From: Burkholderiales bacterium
Lineage (GTDB): Bacteria; Pseudomonadota; Gammaproteobacteria; Burkholderiales; Burkholderiaceae_C
Assembly: GCA_025350505.1 (NCBI GenBank)
Contig: JANXXS010000263.1
Span: forward strand, 1-32,119
DNA length: 32,119 bases
Reading direction: 5' to 3'
Shown here: positions 1-7,261 of the stretch, in pieces
How the letters are laid out: each line of letters begins with the position of its first letter
Position numbering within the stretch: position 1 is the stretch's first letter
Notes under the pieces: model-generated
The model's input: only the letters and a program-made list of their open reading frames with translations
Database searches by the model: none
Told to the model about the DNA's origin: nothing
Made by a program: the position numbers and the translations under genes

Positions 1-143
1 AAGGCGACGACGACCAGGGCCACCATGACGAGCGCGACAAGCGCGAGCCACGCCACGCGATGGCGCGCCGGCCGCTTGAAGTGGTCGCGCAGCTCTTCGG
101 ATTCGCGCCGTTGCGCGGCCAGGGCGATCCGCTCAAACGGCAT
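1..143 (-). CDS. fliP: Start of the gene after fliO, probably fliP (partial)
   Basis: Only the first 47 codons are inside the window. The ATG at 143 overlaps the last 11 bases of fliO, the same overlap length as fliM/fliN upstream, so translation is probably coupled. The visible product starts MPFERIALAAQRRESE, carries about 30 mostly charged residues, then a hydrophobic stretch rich in Leu, Val and Ala from about residue 34. By gene order (fliL-M-N-O-P) this should be FliP, an inner-membrane component of the flagellar type III export gate. FliP usually begins directly with a cleavable signal peptide, so the charged leader is odd; the true start could be a later GTG just before the hydrophobic stretch. 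The identification rests on position, not on conserved FliP residues, which lie outside the window. Confidence 0.55.
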   Translation of the reverse strand, partial: MPFERIALAAQRRESEELRDHFKRPARHRVAWLALVALVMVALVVVA

Positions 144-492
144 CGCCGTCTTTCGTGTCGGCGCGGCGGAACCGGCCGAGGATCTGGGCGAACGCGGGAT
201 GCACCGATGCGCCGGCGTCCGATGTCGCTTCGACGGCCTGCGCGGCCATCGAATGCAGGGTGGTGATCGACGACGGGGTCACACCGAGCACGAGCCAGCG
301 GCGTTCGTCGCCCGATCCGACTTCGACGGTGACGATGCGCTGCGAGGTCGACAGGGGCAGCGAGGCGATGCTTTTCATCACGCCCGTACCACCGCCACCG
401 CCGAGCGGCGTGCGTTTGAGAAACCAGAGGCTCGCCGGGATCAGCGCGACGATCGCGATGAACCAGAGCAGCGAGCTCAGACCGTTCGGCAT
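133..492 (-). CDS. fliO: Flagellar export gate assembly protein FliO
   Basis: A 119-residue protein with one N-terminal membrane segment (about residues 7-24) and a small cytoplasmic domain of the FliO type; the segment from ~38 to ~75 (MKSIASLPLSTSQRIVTVEV then LVLGVTPSSITTL) is the typical FliO beta-rich core. FliO helps stabilise and assemble the FliP ring of the flagellar export gate. It starts 7 bases after the fliN stop and overlaps the next gene by 11 bases, so it is part of the fliL-P operon. Length and position fit the family; FliO is poorly conserved, so the call leans partly on context. Confidence 0.9.
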   Translation of the reverse strand: MPNGLSSLLWFIAIVALIPASLWFLKRTPLGGGGGTGVMKSIASLPLSTSQRIVTVEVGSGDERRWLVLGVTPSSITTLHSMAAQAVEATSDAGASVHPAFAQILGRFRRADTKDGDAV

Positions 493-499
493 GTCCGGT

Positions 500-934
500 C
501 TAGCCGCGGCTGAGACGGCGCATGCGCTCGCTCGGCGTCACGATATCGGTCAGGCGAATGCCGAACTTCTCGTTGACGACGACGACCTCGCCCTGCGCGA
601 TCAGGTAGCCGTTGACGAGCACGTCCATCGGCTCGCCGGCCATCGCCTCGAGCTCGACGACCGAGCCTTGCGCGAGCTGCAGGATGTTCTTGATCGGAAT
701 CCGCGTGCGACCCAGCTCGACCGTGAGCTGGACCGGGATGTCGAGGATCATGTTGATGTCGTTGCCCGCGGTCGACCCGGTGGTCGGCGCGAAGGTCGCG
801 AACGATGCCGGCGAAACCTGGTCGGCCGCGGCATGCACTTCGGAGGCGGTCTCGCCGCGCCCTTCGGCAACGGCGGCCCAGTCGGCGGCGGCGGCATCGG
901 CGGGCGCCGCGCCCTGCGTGTTCTCAATGGACAT
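500..934 (-). CDS. fliN: Flagellar motor switch protein FliN
   Basis: A 144-residue protein. The C-terminal ~80 residues form a SpoA domain (NMILDIPVQLTVELGRTRIPIKNIL, then LNGYLIAQGEVVVVNEKFGIRLTDIV-like strands) that builds the lower C-ring of the flagellar switch and binds FliM and FliH. The N-terminal ~60 residues are Ala-rich and variable, as usual. I place the start at the ATG at 934 because GGAG lies about 9 bases upstream; an upstream ATG at 958 has no such site. This start lies 11 bases inside the end of fliM, suggesting translational coupling. Confidence 0.96.
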   Translation of the reverse strand: MSIENTQGAAPADAAAADWAAVAEGRGETASEVHAAADQVSPASFATFAPTTGSTAGNDINMILDIPVQLTVELGRTRIPIKNILQLAQGSVVELEAMAGEPMDVLVNGYLIAQGEVVVVNEKFGIRLTDIVTPSERMRRLSRG

Positions 935-1928
935 GGTGTTCTCCGAGCCAGCCTTCATGGGATCCGGCGAGCAGTTGATCGACTTTCAGGGCGTACTTGC
1001 CGTTCGACGTTCCATAGTGGCAATCGAGCACCGGCACGCCGGCGACCTTGGCCTGGATCGCCTGCTTCAGGTCGAGCTCGATGAAGTCGCCCGACTTCAG
1101 CGCCAGCAGTTGCTCGACCGTGGCCGGCGCGTGCGCGAGTTCGGCGACCAGCTCGACTTCGGCCGACTGGATCTGCTGCGTCATCAGGTCGATCCAGCGC
1201 CGGTCCGGCGCGTTGGCGTCGCCCTGCATGGTCGAGTAGAGAACGTCGCGGATCGGCTCGAAGGTCGCGTACGGAATGCAGAAGTGGATGGTGCCGCTGG
1301 TCTCGCCGATCTCGAGCGTGAACGAGCTCGAGACGACCATCTCGCCCGGCGTGGCGACGTTGGCGAACTGCGGCTGCATCTCCGAGCGCTGGTAGCCGAG
1401 CTCGAGCGGATAGATGCCGGCCCAGGCCTTGGCCCATTCGGCCATGACGACGTCGACGAGGCGGCGGATGATCTTCTGCTCGGTGGCCGAGAAGTCGCGC
1501 CCTTCGATGCGCGTCGGGTACTTTCCGGCGCCGCCGAAGAGGGCGTCGATGACGGCGAAGACCAGCGCCGGGTCGCAGACGATGAGTCCGAGGCCGCGCA
1601 GCGGCTTGACGCTGACGATGTTGAAGTTGGTCGGCACCGCGATCTCGCGCAGGAAGGCGCTGTACTTGTGCACCCGCACCGAGCCGATCGAGACCTCGGG
1701 GCTCTTGCGGATGAAGGCGAACAGGCCGGCGCGGATGTTCTTGGCGAATCGCTCGTTCACGATTTCGAGCGTCGGCATGCGCTCGCGGACCATGCGGTCC
1801 TGGTTGGCGAGGTCGAAGCTGCGCACCCCGCTCGACGCCGGCGTCTCCGGCTCGAGCGAATCGCTCTCGCCCGAGATGCCCTGCAGCAGCGCGTCGACTT
1901 CGCCTTGCGTGAGGATCTGCTCGTTCAT
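924..1928 (-). CDS. fliM: Flagellar motor switch protein FliM
   Basis: A 334-residue protein beginning MNEQILTQGEVDALLQGISG, which carries the conserved N-terminal EIDALL-like peptide (here EVDALL) that binds phosphorylated CheY. The middle CheC-like domain follows (for example FIRKSPEVSIGSVRVHKYS and LRGLGLIVCDPALVFAVIDALFGG), then the C-terminal SpoA domain. FliM forms the C-ring that sets motor rotation direction. Its ATG overlaps the fliL stop in an ATGA arrangement, and its 3' end overlaps fliN by 11 bases. Full length for the family. Confidence 0.97.
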   Translation of the reverse strand: MNEQILTQGEVDALLQGISGESDSLEPETPASSGVRSFDLANQDRMVRERMPTLEIVNERFAKNIRAGLFAFIRKSPEVSIGSVRVHKYSAFLREIAVPTNFNIVSVKPLRGLGLIVCDPALVFAVIDALFGGAGKYPTRIEGRDFSATEQKIIRRLVDVVMAEWAKAWAGIYPLELGYQRSEMQPQFANVATPGEMVVSSSFTLEIGETSGTIHFCIPYATFEPIRDVLYSTMQGDANAPDRRWIDLMTQQIQSAEVELVAELAHAPATVEQLLALKSGDFIELDLKQAIQAKVAGVPVLDCHYGTSNGKYALKVDQLLAGSHEGWLGEHHVH

Positions 1929-2590
1929 TGAATGATGAAGCTGGAGAAGTGGACGTGCTGGACAGGGTTGCGTACGGTCTCGCCGGGTCTCTTGACGACC
2001 ACTTTCTTGATCTCGACGGGTGCCTCGTCCTGCGCGCCGCTGGCCGCCACGACCGCGGCGATCGGCGCCGCCGTCACCGGCTCCGGCGCTGCGATCTCGA
2101 TGCCCATCGGCCGCACCGACTCGCGCATGATCTCGTCGGCCAGCTCTTCCTTGCCGGCGCGACCGAGCAGCTCTTTCGAGGTCTTGTGCGCGATGATCAT
2201 CAGGATGGCGTTGCGCACGGCCGGCATGTAGCCCTTCATCTGGTCGGCGAACATCGGGCTTTCGACCTCGAGCGTGATGCCGATCTGCGCGTAGCGGTCG
2301 GAGTCCCTGTCGGCGAGGTTGATGACGAAGGGGTCGAGCGGCAGGTAGGTGGGCGGCGTGCGCGCATCGGGCTTGGCCGCGGCGTGCGCGGCCTCGGCGA
2401 TGGTCGCGCCGTCTTCGCCGGCGGTCGCTTCCAGCGCCGCGTGGGCGCGCTTCTTCAGAAACCAGACGGTGCCGCCGCCGCCCGCCAGCAGCACCGCGAG
2501 CGCGGCGGCGGCGATGATGAGCTTCTTCTTGCCGCGCTTGAATGGAACAGCGCCACTGACAGCGGCGGGGTCGGCAATCACGGCGGACAT
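1925..2590 (-). CDS. fliL: Flagellar basal body-associated protein FliL
   Basis: A 221-residue single-pass membrane protein: a short basic cytoplasmic tail (PFKRGKKK), a membrane segment at about residues 23-42, and a periplasmic FliL domain containing the typical YLPLDPFVINLADRD motif. FliL surrounds the stator units and supports torque. The ATG at 2590 is preferred because AGGAGA lies about 9 bases upstream; an in-frame TTG at 2608 would swallow that ribosome site. It is the first gene of the fliL-M-N-O-P operon here. Its usual upstream neighbour, fliK, is displaced by about 2.9 kb by the copper-type module at 2746-5397. Unlike most FliL proteins it has a C-terminal extension of roughly 60 residues after the core. 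Confidence 0.95.
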   Translation of the reverse strand: MSAVIADPAAVSGAVPFKRGKKKLIIAAAALAVLLAGGGGTVWFLKKRAHAALEATAGEDGATIAEAAHAAAKPDARTPPTYLPLDPFVINLADRDSDRYAQIGITLEVESPMFADQMKGYMPAVRNAILMIIAHKTSKELLGRAGKEELADEIMRESVRPMGIEIAAPEPVTAAPIAAVVAASGAQDEAPVEIKKVVVKRPGETVRNPVQHVHFSSFIIQ

Positions 2591-2662
2591 CGATGTTCTC
2601 CTCGGCAAGCACGGCCCGCGGCCGAGGTCGGCAGCCGGGCGGGTTCTTGAAGGAAATTATCG

Positions 2663-2702
2663 AAAGCAGGCCGCTTTTCGAAGCGGCGATAAGGCCTGCT
2701 TT
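2663..2702. terminator. Strong hairpin between the propeller gene and fliL
   Basis: A perfect 10-bp inverted repeat (AAAGCAGGCC at 2663-2672, GGCCTGCTTT at 2693-2702) encloses a second perfect hairpin (CCGCTT, loop TTCG, AAGCGG at 2671-2686). It begins 43 bases past the stop codon of the propeller-cupredoxin gene and about 70 bases before fliL. The short T tract is best in the plus direction (TTTT) but a TTT also follows on the minus strand. I infer an intrinsic terminator insulating fliL from the accessory gene; the two stems share two bases, so they compete in part. Confidence 0.5.
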
Positions 2703-2745
2703 TGCCGCGCAGACCGTACCGCCGGGGCGCCGAATCGCCGGGTCG

Positions 2746-3972
2746 TCAGCGCACGACGACGCGCCCGCTCATGTAGGGGTGGACCGAGCAGACGTAGTCG
2801 TACGTGCCCGGCGCATCGAAGCTGCGCGAGTGCGTGGCCCCGGGCAGGAGCAGGTTGGTGGAGCCTTTGCCGTCGGCGAAGGCGAGGCCGTGCGGTGCGC
2901 CGTCGTCGTTGCTCCAGGTGACGGCGCTTTTCAGCGCGACCACCAGCTGCGCCGGCGCAAACGCGAAGTTCGCGATCGAGACCTTGGTGCCGGCGTCGCC
3001 GTCGCCGGGCTGCACCACCACCTTGCGCGGCGCATTGCCGACGGCGATCGTCTTCGTCGTGCCCTTGGCGATGTCGACCACGGTAACGTCGTTCGAGCCC
3101 TCGTTGCTGACGTAGAAGGTCTTGCCGCCGTCGGCCGCTGCCATCCAGTGCGGCTGCTTGCCGACGGCGATCGAGCGCACCGCCTTTCTCGTCGCCGGGT
3201 CGAACAGCATCAGCTCGCCAGGTCCCTGCACGACGACCGTGCCGAAGGCGGCGCCGCGCGCCTGCATGGCGATGTGCGGCGAAGCGCCGGTGGCAATGCT
3301 CGCTCCGATGTTGTCGTTGGCGGCGTCGAGCACCTGCACCGCGTCGATACCGGCCTGGGTGAAGTAGAGCGCCTTGCCGTCCCAGCCGAACTCGAGGTCG
3401 CGCGGCGGCTTGTCGAGCGCAATCGTGCGCGCCACCGAGCGGCTCGGGATGTCGATGACGGCCAGGGCGAAGGCGCCGGGCTGCTGCGAAGCGACATAGG
3501 CGAAGCGGCCGTCGGGCCGCATCGCGATCGTGTGCGGCTTGGCGACGCCGGCCATGCCGACGATGGCGCGCGTGGCGGTGTCGACGAAGACGACCTTGTC
3601 CTCGCCGTAGACGCCGACGAGCAGGAAGCGGCCATCGGGCGTCAGCGCCAGGCCGTGCGGCGAGCGGCCGACCTCGATCGTCGCAGTCACCTTGTCGGTA
3701 GCGGCGTCGATGACGTTGACCACCGAGGCGCCGTCGGAGCTGACGTAGAGCGGCGAGCCGCTGGCCGATACGGCCATGCCGTGCGGGCCCTTGGCGACCG
3801 GCACGGTGGCGACGACGCTGCCGCTGCCGGTATCGATCACGCTCACCGTGTCGTCCTTGAAGTTGCCGACCCAGGCCTTCGGCGGCGCCGCCGTCGCGGC
3901 GAGAGCGAACAGGGCGCCGGCGAGCGCGAGCAGCGCGGCACGGCGGCGTGAGGGCGAAAGCGATCGGATCAA
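2746..3972 (-). CDS. Secreted YVTN beta-propeller fused to an amicyanin-like cupredoxin
   Basis: A 408-residue exported protein. A signal peptide (RRRAALLALAGALFALAATA) is followed by seven or so YVTN-type propeller blades (about residues 32-310; repeated VxVIDTxSxxVVATVxVGxxPHG motifs). The last ~100 residues form a cupredoxin fold. Type-1 copper ligands are visible: His361 (in APHGLAF), then Cys395, His398 and Met401 in CSVHPYM, closely like the amicyanin ligand loop. The start is the TTG at 3972, with GGGAG about 9 bases upstream; the ATG at 4065 would extend the protein through the promoter. It is transcribed divergently from the ECF sigma gene through a mirrored promoter. I infer a periplasmic copper or electron-transfer protein; the substrate is unknown. 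The propeller-plus-cupredoxin layout recalls nitrous oxide reductase, but its CuA/CuZ ligand pattern is absent. Confidence 0.88.
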   Translation of the reverse strand: MIRSLSPSRRRAALLALAGALFALAATAAPPKAWVGNFKDDTVSVIDTGSGSVVATVPVAKGPHGMAVSASGSPLYVSSDGASVVNVIDAATDKVTATIEVGRSPHGLALTPDGRFLLVGVYGEDKVVFVDTATRAIVGMAGVAKPHTIAMRPDGRFAYVASQQPGAFALAVIDIPSRSVARTIALDKPPRDLEFGWDGKALYFTQAGIDAVQVLDAANDNIGASIATGASPHIAMQARGAAFGTVVVQGPGELMLFDPATRKAVRSIAVGKQPHWMAAADGGKTFYVSNEGSNDVTVVDIAKGTTKTIAVGNAPRKVVVQPGDGDAGTKVSIANFAFAPAQLVVALKSAVTWSNDDGAPHGLAFADGKGSTNLLLPGATHSRSFDAPGTYDYVCSVHPYMSGRVVVR

Positions 3973-3997
3973 GGTGTTCTCCCGAAGTGGATCCAGG

Positions 3998-4026
3998 CTT
4001 ACCGGATGACCGGCGTCTTTATTCCC
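3998..4026 (-). promoter_or_regulatory. ECF-type promoter for the propeller-cupredoxin gene
   Basis: Read on the minus strand: GGGAATAA (4026-4019), a 14-base spacer, then CGGTAAG (4004-3998). The same two elements with the same spacer occur on the plus strand for the neighbouring sigma gene. The shape (GGAA-type -35, CGGT-type -10) is typical of ECF sigma factors. It lies about 26 bases before the TTG start codon. Confidence 0.75.
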
Positions 4027-4036
4027 GCGGGAATAA
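4019..4036. promoter_or_regulatory. 18-bp perfect palindrome joining two divergent -35 elements
   Basis: TTATTCCCGCGGGAATAA is a perfect inverted repeat. Each arm is the -35 element (GGGAATAA) of one of two divergent promoters, separated by only 2 bases. It may be a promoter overlap only, or also an operator for a dimeric regulator. Confidence 0.8.
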
Positions 4037-4057
4037 TCTGCACCCATTGTCGGTAAG
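4029..4057 (+). promoter_or_regulatory. ECF-type promoter for the sigma/anti-sigma operon
   Basis: GGGAATAA (4029-4036), a 14-base spacer, CGGTAAG (4051-4057), followed by the ribosome site AAGGAGG at 4064-4070 and the ATG at 4079. The identical pattern on the opposite strand makes autoregulation by the encoded sigma factor the simplest reading. Confidence 0.75.
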
Positions 4058-4078
4058 ACCGGCAAGGAGGGCTACGGG

Positions 4079-4606
4079 ATGTCCGGGCCGAGCCGTTTCC
4101 AATCGTTTGTGTTGCCGCATCTCGATGCCGGCTACAACCTGGCGCGCTGGCTGCTGCGCGACGACCACGACGCCCACGACGCGACGCAGGAAGCCTGCCT
4201 GCGCGCGCTGCGCTCGATCGACCGGCTGCGCGGCGACGAGGCCCGGCCGTGGTTCCTGACCATCGTGCGCCACGCCTGCTACGACTGGATGCATCGCAAC
4301 CCGCGGCCCGGCCCCGAGCTCGACGCCGGCGCGGTGCCGGGCGACGCCGCCGCCGACCCGCTGCTCGGCGCGATCCGCAACGACGAGGCGAACGCGCTCG
4401 CCGCGGCGCTGGCCGCGCTGCCGCTCGCCTACCGCGAGGTCATCGTCCTGCGCGAGCTCGAGGGGCTGTCGTATCTCGAGATCGCGCGTGTTGCGGCGAT
4501 TCCGATCGGCACCGTGATGTCGCGCCTGGCGCGGGCGCGCCGGCTGCTGCGCCGCTCGCCGCTGCTCGAGGCGGTGGCGCCGGTCCGCGCCGGGGGCGAA
4601 TCATGA
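4079..4606 (+). CDS. ECF-family RNA polymerase sigma factor
   Basis: A 175-residue sigma-70 family protein with only regions 2 and 4, the ECF layout. Region 2 spans about residues 10-80 (DDHDAHDATQEACLRALR and PWFLTIVRHACYDWMHR), and region 4 about 115-165 (LPLAYREVIVLRELEGLSYL and a helix-turn-helix ending GTVMSRLARARRLLRR). The ATG has AAGGAGG 8 bases upstream. Its stop codon overlaps the start of the anti-sigma gene (ATGA), the usual coupled pair. The mirrored promoter suggests it transcribes its own operon and the divergent propeller-cupredoxin gene. No second copy of that promoter was found elsewhere in the window. The inducing signal is unknown; a metal or redox cue is suggested only by the target gene. 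Confidence 0.94.
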   Translation: MSGPSRFQSFVLPHLDAGYNLARWLLRDDHDAHDATQEACLRALRSIDRLRGDEARPWFLTIVRHACYDWMHRNPRPGPELDAGAVPGDAAADPLLGAIRNDEANALAAALAALPLAYREVIVLRELEGLSYLEIARVAAIPIGTVMSRLARARRLLRRSPLLEAVAPVRAGGES

Positions 4607-5397
4607 ACTGCAGCGACGTCGAAGGCCTGATCGCCGCGCAGCTCGACGCCGAGCTCGACGCAGTGCGCACGCGCGCCCTCGACGCGCATCTCGCCGAATG
4701 CCCGGCCTGTGCCGCCGAGCGCGCTTCGCTGCTCGACCTGCGCGCGCGCCTGGTCGCGGCGGCGCCGTATCACCGCGCGCCGCCGGACCTGCGGCGCGAG
4801 GTCGAACGCCAGGTGGCCGAGGCGGATGCCGCCGCGTCGAGGCGAAGGCGCGGCCCGCTGTGGCCGGCGCTGTCGCTTCAAGGGACGAGCCGGCGCAGCT
4901 TCGCGGCCGGTGCATTGGCGGGCGCGGCGACGGTCGCCGTCGGCTGGCTGGCCGGCTCGGCCTGGCTCGAGCGCCAGGCCGACGGCGACCTGGCGCGCCA
5001 GCTCGTCGATGCGCATGTGCGCGCCGGCCTGGCCGACCAGCGCATCGCCGTCGCGTCGTCGGACCAGCACACGGTCAAGCCGTGGCTCTCGGCGCGACTC
5101 GACTACGCGGCACCGGTGGTCGAGACACCGGTGCCCGGCATCGAGCTCGCCGGCGCGCGCATCGAACGGGTCGAGCGACGCCACGTCGCCACGCTCGTCT
5201 ACCGCTATCGGGCGCACTGGATCGACGTCTTCGTCGTGCCGGTCTCGGGTCGTGCTGCGCCGGGCGGCTCGCGCTCGGTGCGCGGCTTCAATGTCGTCCA
5301 GCAGACCGGCGCCGAGATGGAGTGGCGCGCCGTTTCCGATGCCAGCGTCGAGGTGCTGCAGCCGCTCGTGGCGCGCCTGGCGCAGGCGGGGCGCTGA
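4603..5397 (+). CDS. Membrane-bound zinc-type anti-sigma factor
   Basis: A 264-residue protein overlapping the sigma gene by 4 bases. The N-terminus is a ZAS-type anti-sigma domain: MNCSDVEGLIAAQLDAELD, then His29-x3-Cys33-x2-Cys36 (HLAECPAC). A membrane segment lies at about residues 99-121 after a basic stretch (SRRRRGPLWP). The remaining ~140 residues are predicted periplasmic and would sense the signal. By family it sequesters the partner ECF sigma factor until a metal or redox change releases it. The 3' end faces fliK with only 50 bases between the stop codons. Confidence 0.9.
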   Translation: MNCSDVEGLIAAQLDAELDAVRTRALDAHLAECPACAAERASLLDLRARLVAAAPYHRAPPDLRREVERQVAEADAAASRRRRGPLWPALSLQGTSRRSFAAGALAGAATVAVGWLAGSAWLERQADGDLARQLVDAHVRAGLADQRIAVASSDQHTVKPWLSARLDYAAPVVETPVPGIELAGARIERVERRHVATLVYRYRAHWIDVFVVPVSGRAAPGGSRSVRGFNVVQQTGAEMEWRAVSDASVEVLQPLVARLAQAGR

Positions 5398-5401
5398 CGC
5401 A

Positions 5402-5445
5402 GCGCGCCTCGGGACGCGGTAAGCGCAGCCCCGAGATCGGCGCGC
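5402..5445. terminator. Long hairpin between convergent anti-sigma gene and fliK
   Basis: GCGCGCC (5402-5408) pairs with GGCGCGC (5439-5445), and TCGGG (5409-5413) with CCCGA (5430-5434), with a further small hairpin inside. It fills the 50-base gap between two convergent stop codons. No T tract, so a bidirectional terminator is inferred rather than shown. Confidence 0.4.
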
Positions 5446-5447
5446 GG

Positions 5448-6746
5448 TCAGGCGTAGAGGTCGACGCCGCCGGCGGCGATCCGCCGCGCCGCGCGCTGCG
5501 CAGCCGCGTCGAGCCGGGTGACGGCTTCGGGCGCATTGCGCCGCGCGGCCGACGGGTCGGCGCCGACATCGCCGCCCTGGCCGCCGTTCGAGCCGCCATG
5601 CTGGCTCACGCCGCCGCCGGCGAGCGTGAAGCCGGCGTCGCGCAGCGCGCTCGCCAGCTCGGGCAGGCCGTTCTCGATCGCATGCCTCGTCGCCGCCACG
5701 TCGGCGCCGAAGTCGACGCGCGCCTGCGTGCCGTCGAGCGTGATCTGGATCGACACCGGACCCATGTCGGTCGGGTTGAGGTGCAGCTCGGCGCGCTGGA
5801 TGCCGTCGCGCGCGAGCGTGCCGACTTGCAGGCCGAAGGCGGCCGCGAACTCGGGCGAATCGACGGGCACCGGCACGGTCTCCGCCGCGACTGCTGCTTG
5901 CGCGGCAGGCGCGGCGTTGCGCATCGGCTCGGCCAGCGCCGCGGTCGCTGCGGCGGCGTGGCTGCGGTCTTCGACCGGCGACGAGGCGGTGGCGTGCAGC
6001 GTCGTCTTCGATTCGGCCAATGCTTCGGCGAACGGCGGGCCGGCGGCGTCGCGCGGGGCGACTTCGCCTGTCTTCGCGTCGGCGCGGCGGGCCGCATCGG
6101 CGCTCGTAGCAACCGCGTCCGGACTCGATGCCTTGCCGGCCGCGGCATCGTTGCCCCGCGGGATCGCCCCGAAAGGCGGCGCATCGTCATCGGCGTCGAG
6201 GCGGCGGACAGTGCTGTTCGCCGCGATCGCGTCGATATTCGAGGCGGCGCCGGGCACCGGCTCTCTCATTGCGGCATCGCCCGTCGGCGCAGGCTGGGCA
6301 CGCGCCGCGAGGGCGGGCGGCGCGGTTGCGCTCGGATCGGCCGAAGGCGTCGTCGACGTGGTGTCTTCGTCCTTGCCGATCGGCGCCTTGTCGGCCGAGG
6401 TTGCCGATCGCGCCGCGGCGAGCGTCGGCCGGGCGGGCGTGTGCGCCGCGCCGGCCATCCGGGCCTTTCCCTGGGCGGCGTCGCGCGATGCGAGCCTTGG
6501 ATTCGGGGGCGCCGTCTCGGCACTGTCGTCGGCGCTCGCGGCTTCGGGTCGGCCCTTCGTGTCGGTCGTCGCCGACGCCTTCGCCGGCGCGTTCACGGCA
6601 GGTGCGTCGGCGAGCCGGTTCTGGCGCAGCATCTCGGCGAAGGGATGCGCGGCCGAGCCGGACTGCGCCTCCTTGTCGGCCGGCGTCGACGCTGGCGCGG
6701 GCGCCGCCGCAAGGACGGGTGGCGAGTGCGTCGCGGTGCCGATCAT
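5448..6746 (-). CDS. fliK: Flagellar hook-length control protein FliK
   Basis: A 432-residue protein. The first ~270 residues are low-complexity Ala/Pro/Asp-rich sequence typical of the FliK ruler domain. The C-terminal third holds the Flg_hook substrate-switch domain, recognisable from VGTLARDGIQRAELHLNPTD, MGPVSIQITLDG and VAATRHAIENGLPELASALR. FliK is exported and measures hook length, then triggers FlhB to switch substrate. It starts 10 bases after fliJ. It ends the fliF-K operon here; fliL, normally next, is on the far side of the sigma/copper module. Confidence 0.93.
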   Translation of the reverse strand: MIGTATHSPPVLAAAPAPASTPADKEAQSGSAAHPFAEMLRQNRLADAPAVNAPAKASATTDTKGRPEAASADDSAETAPPNPRLASRDAAQGKARMAGAAHTPARPTLAAARSATSADKAPIGKDEDTTSTTPSADPSATAPPALAARAQPAPTGDAAMREPVPGAASNIDAIAANSTVRRLDADDDAPPFGAIPRGNDAAAGKASSPDAVATSADAARRADAKTGEVAPRDAAGPPFAEALAESKTTLHATASSPVEDRSHAAAATAALAEPMRNAAPAAQAAVAAETVPVPVDSPEFAAAFGLQVGTLARDGIQRAELHLNPTDMGPVSIQITLDGTQARVDFGADVAATRHAIENGLPELASALRDAGFTLAGGGVSQHGGSNGGQGGDVGADPSAARRNAPEAVTRLDAAAQRAARRIAAGGVDLYA

Positions 6747-6756
6747 CGTCTTCTGC

Positions 6757-7227
6757 TCAGTGCGCGCCGTGCGCGTTGGCCGCTGCGATGCGGACCCAGG
6801 CGGCGCGCGCCGCGTGCTCGTCGTTCTGCTTCTGCTCGAGGCCGGCGGCGACGCGTCGACCTTCGTGCGCGCGACGCTCGACCAGCTTCTTCAACGCCGC
6901 GGCGCGCACGTCGTGGCCGCGCACGATCGCGGCGGCGCGTTCGGCCTGCGCCGCGGCATTGGCGGCGATGCGCTCCTGCTGCTCGACGGCCTGGGTCAGG
7001 CGGACGATGAAGCCCTGGTAGCAGCGCACCAACTCGATCTTGCCCTCGCGGCAGAACTCGGCGCTCCAGCGCTGCTCGTATTCGCGCCGGTAGGCGACGA
7101 GCTGCTCGGCCTGCAAGGTCGAAGCGCGCCGCGCCGCCTCGAGCTTCATCTGTTCGGCGAGCGCCTCGTCGCGTTGCGCTTCGGCCTGCGCCAGCAGCAG
7201 ATGCAGGCTCCGGAGATCGTCGTTCAT
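6757..7227 (-). CDS. fliJ: Flagellar export chaperone FliJ
   Basis: A 156-residue, almost wholly alpha-helical coiled-coil protein rich in Ala, Glu, Arg and Gln (LHLLLAQAEAQRDEALAEQM; VRLTQAVEQQERIAANAAAQ). FliJ sits in the centre of the FliI hexamer like a rotary stalk and links it to FlhA. Start at the ATG at 7227 (MNDDLRSLHLLL), 34 bases after the fliI stop. A longer in-frame reading to 7401 would run inside fliI and is rejected. Confidence 0.9.
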   Translation of the reverse strand: MNDDLRSLHLLLAQAEAQRDEALAEQMKLEAARRASTLQAEQLVAYRREYEQRWSAEFCREGKIELVRCYQGFIVRLTQAVEQQERIAANAAAQAERAAAIVRGHDVRAAALKKLVERRAHEGRRVAAGLEQKQNDEHAARAAWVRIAAANAHGAH

Positions 7228-7261
7228 GGTCGTGGCTCTCGTTCGGTGGCAAGGAAACGGG

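Noticed and set aside
2746-3972. Nitrous oxide reductase (propeller plus cupredoxin)
   Set aside because: The histidine-rich CuZ site and the two-cysteine CuA motif are absent; the ligand loop is amicyanin-like and no nos genes are near.
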